64,000 bases of DNA from the NCBI RefSeq assembly GCF_003290025.1, contig NZ_QNHG01000007.1, positions 117,741 to 181,740 on the forward strand. The letters are read 5' to 3'. The notes beneath the pieces were generated by a model. It did no database searches, was not told where the DNA came from, and saw only the letters and a program-made list of their open reading frames with translations. Within the stretch, counting starts at the first letter, position 1. Each line of letters opens with the position of its first letter. Shown one piece after another: positions 60,290 through 64,000 of the stretch. A program made the position numbers and the translations under genes. This stretch comes from Pseudogemmobacter bohemicus. GTDB lineage: Bacteria; Pseudomonadota; Alphaproteobacteria; Rhodobacterales; Rhodobacteraceae.

Positions 60290-60921
60290 CTGCGCTCCTC
60301 TCTGCCCGGTTTGCCGGCCTGGTTTTCCGGACCCTGTCCGGGCTCGTTCCGGGCGCGGTGATTGGCCACCAGCCGCGCGGCGGCGATCTCGATGGTGACG
60401 CGCCAGGCCATGGCGGTCTGGCGCAAAAGCTCATAGGCCTCGGCTTCGGATTTGCCGCGCAGGGCGAAGATCATCACCGCCTGCACCACGGTCTGGCGGG
60501 CGGAAAGCCGGTCCTCCAGATCCAGGATCAGGGCATCCGATTCCCGCGCCCGGTCGAAATTCGCCCTGGCGACCAGCAAAGCCGCATAGACCCCCTTATC
60601 GCCAACCGGCTTCAGAAGCTGCGCATGCGCCCCCATGGTCAGCGCCCAGTTCAGCCGGCCCGGCGCCTCGGATCCGATCAGCGCGATCATCGGCATGGGC
60701 GAGGCGCCCGGCTTCCAGGGAAATTGTTCGTCATGGCCGGTATCGGCGTCATAAAACACGAAATCGGCGCTGATAGCCCCGGCGGGCAGGTCGGGCCAGG
60801 CCTCACGCACCTCCAGCCCGATAACGTTCAGCTGGCGGGTCAGCACCTGGATGCCGGGATGCGGCCGGTGCAGCACCCAGGCCAGCGCATTGCCGAGATT
60901 GCCGGTGCGGATCCGGCTCAT
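60286..60921 (-). CDS. ANTAR-domain RNA-binding antiterminator, AmiR-like (211 aa)
   Basis: The N-terminal 120 residues form a degenerate receiver-like domain (GIQVLTRQLNVIGLEVREAW, ADFVFYDADTG) without a clear phospho-acceptor. Then comes a helical linker and an ANTAR domain (residues about 140-195) of three helices: LEDRLSARQTVVQAVMIFAL, SEAEAYELLRQTAMAWRVTI, EIAAARLV. ANTAR proteins bind paired hexaloop RNA hairpins and prevent formation of a terminator. As in P. aeruginosa amiC-amiR, it follows the AmiC-like gene (ATGA overlap), whose product probably holds it inactive until an amide binds. Confidence 0.86.
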   Translation of the reverse strand: MSRIRTGNLGNALAWVLHRPHPGIQVLTRQLNVIGLEVREAWPDLPAGAISADFVFYDADTGHDEQFPWKPGASPMPMIALIGSEAPGRLNWALTMGAHAQLLKPVGDKGVYAALLVARANFDRARESDALILDLEDRLSARQTVVQAVMIFALRGKSEAEAYELLRQTAMAWRVTIEIAAARLVANHRARNEPGQGPENQAGKPGREERR

Positions 60922-61988
60922 GACACCACCCGCAGCACCGGAGCAGCCGGCAGATCACGGTCGCGGGCGGTCAGATAGGGGTCGGCGCCGCGCGGCGGGT
61001 GGCGCAGGATCTCGTGAAAGCGGCCCGCGCGGATCTGCGCGATCACCACCGGCTGGCGGGCATGGAAATGGGTCGGATCGGGGCGCGGTTTTTCTCCCGC
61101 CGCCAGCGACAGCGCCACCAGCTCCGAGAGGCTCAGCGTTTCGGCCCCGGGCCGGCCATTAAGCAGCCGCGCCAGCTCATGCACCGCCTGGCGCGCCATC
61201 TCGGCCAGCGAACCGCCGCGCCCCTCCCCCGGCTCGAACCAGGGACCGGCGGCAACGAGGCCCTCGGCCCCGGCATCACAATAGGCGATCTCGCATTCGG
61301 TGAAATTGCCGGACAGCACCGGCAGGGCGGCGCCGGTCTTTTGCCGCAGCTCTGCCAGTTGCGCGAGAAAGGCGTAAGAGCTTTCCCCGACCAGAGAATT
61401 GACGATGAAGTCAGGCCGCAATGCGGTGATCTCGGCGATCAGATGGTCGGCCTCGGTGTCGCCAAGCGCGAGATACCGGTCGCCGGTCACCTCGCCGCCC
61501 GCCACCGCAATCCGCTCGCGGGCGATCTGCGCAATCTCCCAGCCCCAGATATAGTTGGAGCCGACCAGATAGCCGCGCGGCCCAAGCGCCGGCAGCGCCC
61601 AGTCGAGCAGCGGCAGCAGGTGCTGGTTCGGGCAGGAATGCATATAGGCGACGCGTTCTGACGCCTCGAACCCCTCATAGGGCACCGGATACCAGAGCAC
61701 GCCGTCAAAGCGCTCCAGTTCGGGGATCACCTCTTTGCGGCTCGATGAGGTGACGCAACCGAAGATATGGCGCACTCCGGTCTCGCGCAGGATCTCGCGG
61801 CACAAAGGGGCATAGCGGTCATTGCGCCCCTCGGGGTCGCGCGCGCTGACGCGGAAGGTCAGATCGTAATCGCTGCTGGCATTCACCTCGGCCACGCCCT
61901 GAAGCGCGCCTGTGCGCGATGCTCCCGACAGCACCGCATAATTGCCACTCAGCGACTGCAGGATTCCGATGTCGATGATACGTTTCAT
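60918..61988 (-). CDS. AmiC-like amide-sensing negative regulator (356 aa)
   Basis: It belongs to the cytosolic branch of Leu/Ile/Val-binding-like proteins: IDIGILQSLSGNYAVLSGAS with no signal peptide, HIFGCVTSSSRKEVIPELER, GVLWYPVPYEGFEASERVAY, MHSCPNQHLLPLLDWAL and GSNYIWGWEIAQI are as in AmiC/FmdD-like proteins. I start at the ATG at 61988; the longer frame to 62069 would run through an intrinsic terminator and is rejected. It is the first gene of the operon and overlaps the ANTAR gene. It likely binds short amides and releases the ANTAR protein. Confidence 0.84.
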   Translation of the reverse strand: MKRIIDIGILQSLSGNYAVLSGASRTGALQGVAEVNASSDYDLTFRVSARDPEGRNDRYAPLCREILRETGVRHIFGCVTSSSRKEVIPELERFDGVLWYPVPYEGFEASERVAYMHSCPNQHLLPLLDWALPALGPRGYLVGSNYIWGWEIAQIARERIAVAGGEVTGDRYLALGDTEADHLIAEITALRPDFIVNSLVGESSYAFLAQLAELRQKTGAALPVLSGNFTECEIAYCDAGAEGLVAAGPWFEPGEGRGGSLAEMARQAVHELARLLNGRPGAETLSLSELVALSLAAGEKPRPDPTHFHARQPVVIAQIRAGRFHEILRHPPRGADPYLTARDRDLPAAPVLRVVS

Positions 61989-62002
61989 CTGGGCCCGAAT
62001 AT

Positions 62003-62049
62003 AAAAAACCCCGCACCGATCCGCGTTGAAAAACGCGATCGGAACGGGG
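62003..62049 (-). terminator. intrinsic terminator 14 nt before the amiC-like start (candidate attenuator)
   Basis: On the minus strand, CCCCG-TT-CCGATC-GCGTT pairs with AACGC-G-GATCGG-TG-CGGGG around a TTTC loop (62009-62049), followed directly by TTTTTT (62003-62008). Only 14 nt separate the T-run from the ATG of the amiC-like gene. A competing small stem GGC-AGTCAC-GCC (62048-62059) uses the first two bases of the terminator arm. A similar stem GCC-AGAGAC-GGC lies upstream at 62121-62132. Confidence 0.85.
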
Positions 62050-62186
62050 CGTGACTGCCGGTATTTCATTGAATTCTGACATGCATTCTGCGCGAAAGAT
62101 AGCGCGAACAGCGGCGCCTTGCCGTCTCTGGCCCGCAGCGCGCGGCTTTTCGGCGCTTTTTGCTGAAAATGCAGGCAATCCCGTGC

Positions 62187-62237
62187 CGGCCCGGGAGGTA
62201 TGTGGCACCCCCCGGGCCGACGAAACCCCGTCCGGGG
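62187..62237 (-). terminator. hairpins just after the Liv-type binding-protein gene
   Basis: CCCCG/CGGGG at 62226-62237, followed on the minus strand by TTTCG, begins 1 nt after the stop codon. A stronger stem with perfect 9-bp arms CGGCCCGGG (62187-62195) and CCCGGGCCG (62211-62219), extended by GGT/ACC, follows. These would end or reduce transcription from the upstream operon. The remaining leader sequence to 62050 shows no open frame of note. Confidence 0.6.
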
Positions 62238-62238
62238 C

Positions 62239-63417
62239 TTACTTCATCAGCGCCTCCAGCGGAATCGGTTCCGAGATGGTCCAGCTGTCAACCACGGCCG
62301 GTTTGCCGTTCTCGGTGCCGATGATGCGGTATTCCGCCTTGTTCTGGTGGTGGAGCTCCGGCGTAAAGGTGCGCGGGCCGAAAAGCGTCGGCTCGGCATT
62401 CATCTTCTCAAGTTCCGCCACGACGGCAGCGGTCTCGGTGGTGCCGGCGCGCTCGACCGCCTTGGCCCAGACGTCGATCATCACATAGCCCGGGAAGGTG
62501 TATTGCGTCGCCGGCGGCGCGCCGGTGGTTTCCTCATATTTCTTGACGAAGGCATTCACATCGGGGTTCGGGTCATCGCCAAAGACCGACCCCTGGGCCG
62601 GCACGAAGAAGTTCGACAGATCCGGCACCGCCGACATCCAGTAGCTGCCATCGGCGCCCGAGCCGTTCAGGAGCATCGAATTGATCCCCGCAGCCCGGAT
62701 CTGCTTCACCGCCGAAACAAAGCCCGGCATCATCGAGCAGAGCATGATCGCATCGGGCTCTTCCGGCAGCGCCTTGATCCGCGAGATCTGTGCGGCAATC
62801 GAGGCATCCTCGTTCAGGAACGTGTCCTCGCCGACCAGTTTGGCCTCGGGAAGTTGCGGCAGCATCCAGTCGAAACCGTCGCAGATGCCCTTGTTATACT
62901 CGGTCCAGGTGTCGAGCAGGCGGTAATAGGTGCGGGCGTTCTTTTGCTTATAGGACCATTCCGCCATGGTCGCGCCCTGAACGGCCGCCAGAACCGAGGC
63001 AGAGAAGCTGTTCGGCCCGACGCCCTGGATGCCCGCCTTGACCGATTCCGCGCAGATGAAGAACGAGATCACGCCGAGGCTTTCCGCCGCCAGCGCTGCA
63101 GGTGCGCCAAAGTCATAGTCGCAAGAGACCACGACCAGATCGGCGCCCTGATCGACGACCGAAAGCCCGGCTTTCGCGCCCTCGGCCATATCGGTCTTGG
63201 TGTCGGCGGTGACCACTTCGATCTGTTTGCCCAAAAGGCCGCCGGCCTCGTTGATTTCCTTGATGCGGATCATCGCGGCATCTTCGGCGGGTTTGTCATA
63301 GCCCTGCATGAAGCCGGTCTGCGCGGTGGCGAAACCCACCACGATCCGCTCATCATCAGCCAGCGCCGGACCTGCGAGGCAGGTGGTGGCGGCCAGCATG
63401 GTCATCAGTTTTTTCAT
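62239..63417 (-). CDS. Liv/urea/amide-type ABC binding protein (392 aa)
   Basis: The signal peptide is MKKLMTMLAATTCLAGPALA, then DDERIVVGFATAQTGFMQGY. It has the type I periplasmic-binding fold of branched-chain amino acid systems: AEDAAMIRIKEINEAGGLLG, VVDQGADLVVVSCDYDFGAP, QISRIKALPEEPDAIMLCSM and PGYVMIDVWAKAVERAG. The group includes amino acid, urea and amide transporters; the AmiC/ANTAR operon just downstream makes amides possible. It follows a permease gene by 65 nt on the same strand. Confidence 0.86.
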   Translation of the reverse strand: MKKLMTMLAATTCLAGPALADDERIVVGFATAQTGFMQGYDKPAEDAAMIRIKEINEAGGLLGKQIEVVTADTKTDMAEGAKAGLSVVDQGADLVVVSCDYDFGAPAALAAESLGVISFFICAESVKAGIQGVGPNSFSASVLAAVQGATMAEWSYKQKNARTYYRLLDTWTEYNKGICDGFDWMLPQLPEAKLVGEDTFLNEDASIAAQISRIKALPEEPDAIMLCSMMPGFVSAVKQIRAAGINSMLLNGSGADGSYWMSAVPDLSNFFVPAQGSVFGDDPNPDVNAFVKKYEETTGAPPATQYTFPGYVMIDVWAKAVERAGTTETAAVVAELEKMNAEPTLFGPRTFTPELHHQNKAEYRIIGTENGKPAVVDSWTISEPIPLEALMK

Positions 63418-63482
63418 GTTATAGCTCCCTGTTGCATGGATGGTTGCGCCGGTTTTTCCGGCGGTTTTGGTGCCCCGGGCGA

Positions 63483-64000
63483 TCAGCGCCGCCAGGGGAA
63501 TTTCAACTCACGATTGCCCATGATGCCGGTCGGACGGAACATCAGGATCAGGATCATCACGACGCCGAGGCCGATCTCCTGCACACCGCCCGGCAGTGCG
63601 AAGGTCGAGGTGCCGATCTGCACCCCCGCCTCCAGCCAGCGCAGGACCTGGATCAGCGACGAGAGGATCAACACGCCCAGCACCGCGCCCGAAAGCGAAC
63701 CCATGCCGCCGACAACCAGCATCGAAAGCGTGGTGAAGGTAAGGCCCAGGTAAAAGGTGTTCGGCGTAACCACCCCGATGGACAGCGCAAGCATCGCGCC
63801 GCCCGCCCCCATCACCGCACCCGAAAGCACGAAGGCGATCAACCGCGCGCGGGGGATATCGACGCCCGAGGCGCGGGCGGCAGTCGGCTCGTCCCGGGCG
63901 GCGCGTAAGATCAGCCCGTGGCGCGAGATGGAATAGGCCCAGGCGATGATGACGGCGAGGCTCGCCACCGCCAGATAGGGCCAGACCGAGCGGATGATCG
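63483..64000 (-). CDS. branched-chain-type ABC permease, LivM/UrtC type, partial
   Basis: The frame is open to the right edge, so the N-terminal half is missing. The visible part has SVWPYLAVASLAVIIAWAYS, the cytoplasmic motif GLILRAARDEPTAARASGVD, and the membrane stretches ARLIAFVLSGAVMGAGGAML and TLSMLVVGGMGSLSGAVLGV, all typical of LivM-type permeases. The C-terminus FRPTGIMGNRELKFPWRR is also usual. It precedes the binding-protein gene; the LivH-type permease and ATPases should lie beyond the window. Confidence 0.87.
   Translation of the reverse strand, partial: IIRSVWPYLAVASLAVIIAWAYSISRHGLILRAARDEPTAARASGVDIPRARLIAFVLSGAVMGAGGAMLALSIGVVTPNTFYLGLTFTTLSMLVVGGMGSLSGAVLGVLILSSLIQVLRWLEAGVQIGTSTFALPGGVQEIGLGVVMILILMFRPTGIMGNRELKFPWRR

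Noticed and set aside
61989-62069. Upstream extension of the amiC-like gene to an ATG at 62069
   Set aside because: The added codons would cross the intrinsic terminator stem and its T-run; AmiC-like proteins normally begin at about the ATG chosen, and the extension has no family resemblance.

Overview
The window is GC-rich, densely packed DNA from an alphaproteobacterium, most likely a Rhodobacteraceae member (Paracoccus/Rhodobacter/Gemmobacter-like). The pointers are the gene families (Ugp, RND, DppBCDF-type and Liv-type transporters, a PPC-domain/ECF cassette, an RHH_4 protein, GMC plus subunit-3 dehydrogenase), GC-biased third codon positions, and long antisense open frames. No rRNA, tRNA, CRISPR array or complete insertion sequence was seen. 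All assignments come from reading the sequence; no database was searched.

Layout. 1-4620 is the right end of an integrated element: a compact leftward run of small genes headed by a ribbon-helix-helix protein, rightward small genes, an excisionase-like protein and a tyrosine integrase that stops just short of chromosomal pepA. 6404-9348 is a decaying operon (PPC protein plus ECF transporter S, T and double ATPase) with frameshifts and a nonsense codon. 9341-14138 holds a phosphoethanolamine transferase (eptA), a divergent two-component system and a lipoprotein hydrolase. 14248-20842 is a tripartite RND efflux operon with a divergent TetR regulator. 20869-26105 is a ugpBAEC-type transporter ending in an endonuclease/exonuclease/phosphatase-fold enzyme. 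26232-27662 is a pseudogene patch with a 10-bp tandem repeat. 27744-32193 has an EamA exporter, two L,D-transpeptidases and a two-component system, and three copies of one direct-repeat operator link the last two. 32216-36517 pairs the K+ importer Kup with a shortened KdpD/KdpE-type pair. 36719-41632 is a yhiI-rbbA-yhhJ-type ABC operon. 42075-46837 groups D-lactate dehydrogenase, cytochrome c, a GMC dehydrogenase with its small subunit, and glyoxalase I. 47224-54093 is a probable ribitol uptake and catabolism operon under a LacI regulator. 54090-61988 is an amide/peptide operon with an AmiC-like sensor and an ANTAR (AmiR-like) RNA-binding regulator. 62239-64000 is the end of a branched-chain amino acid or amide type ABC operon.

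How the parts work together. The most interesting signals are regulatory. First, a (C/T)TTAAG-N5-GTTAAG type direct repeat stands before both L,D-transpeptidase genes, and a diverged copy stands before the adjacent response-regulator operon; this suggests a small cell-wall regulon. Second, a strong intrinsic terminator lies 14 nt before the amiC-like start, ahead of an ANTAR gene; this suggests transcription antitermination of the amide operon. Third, an 11-bp-period repeat lies between kup and the kdpDE-like genes. Hairpins just after the binding-protein genes of two ABC operons may set the excess of binding protein over membrane subunits.
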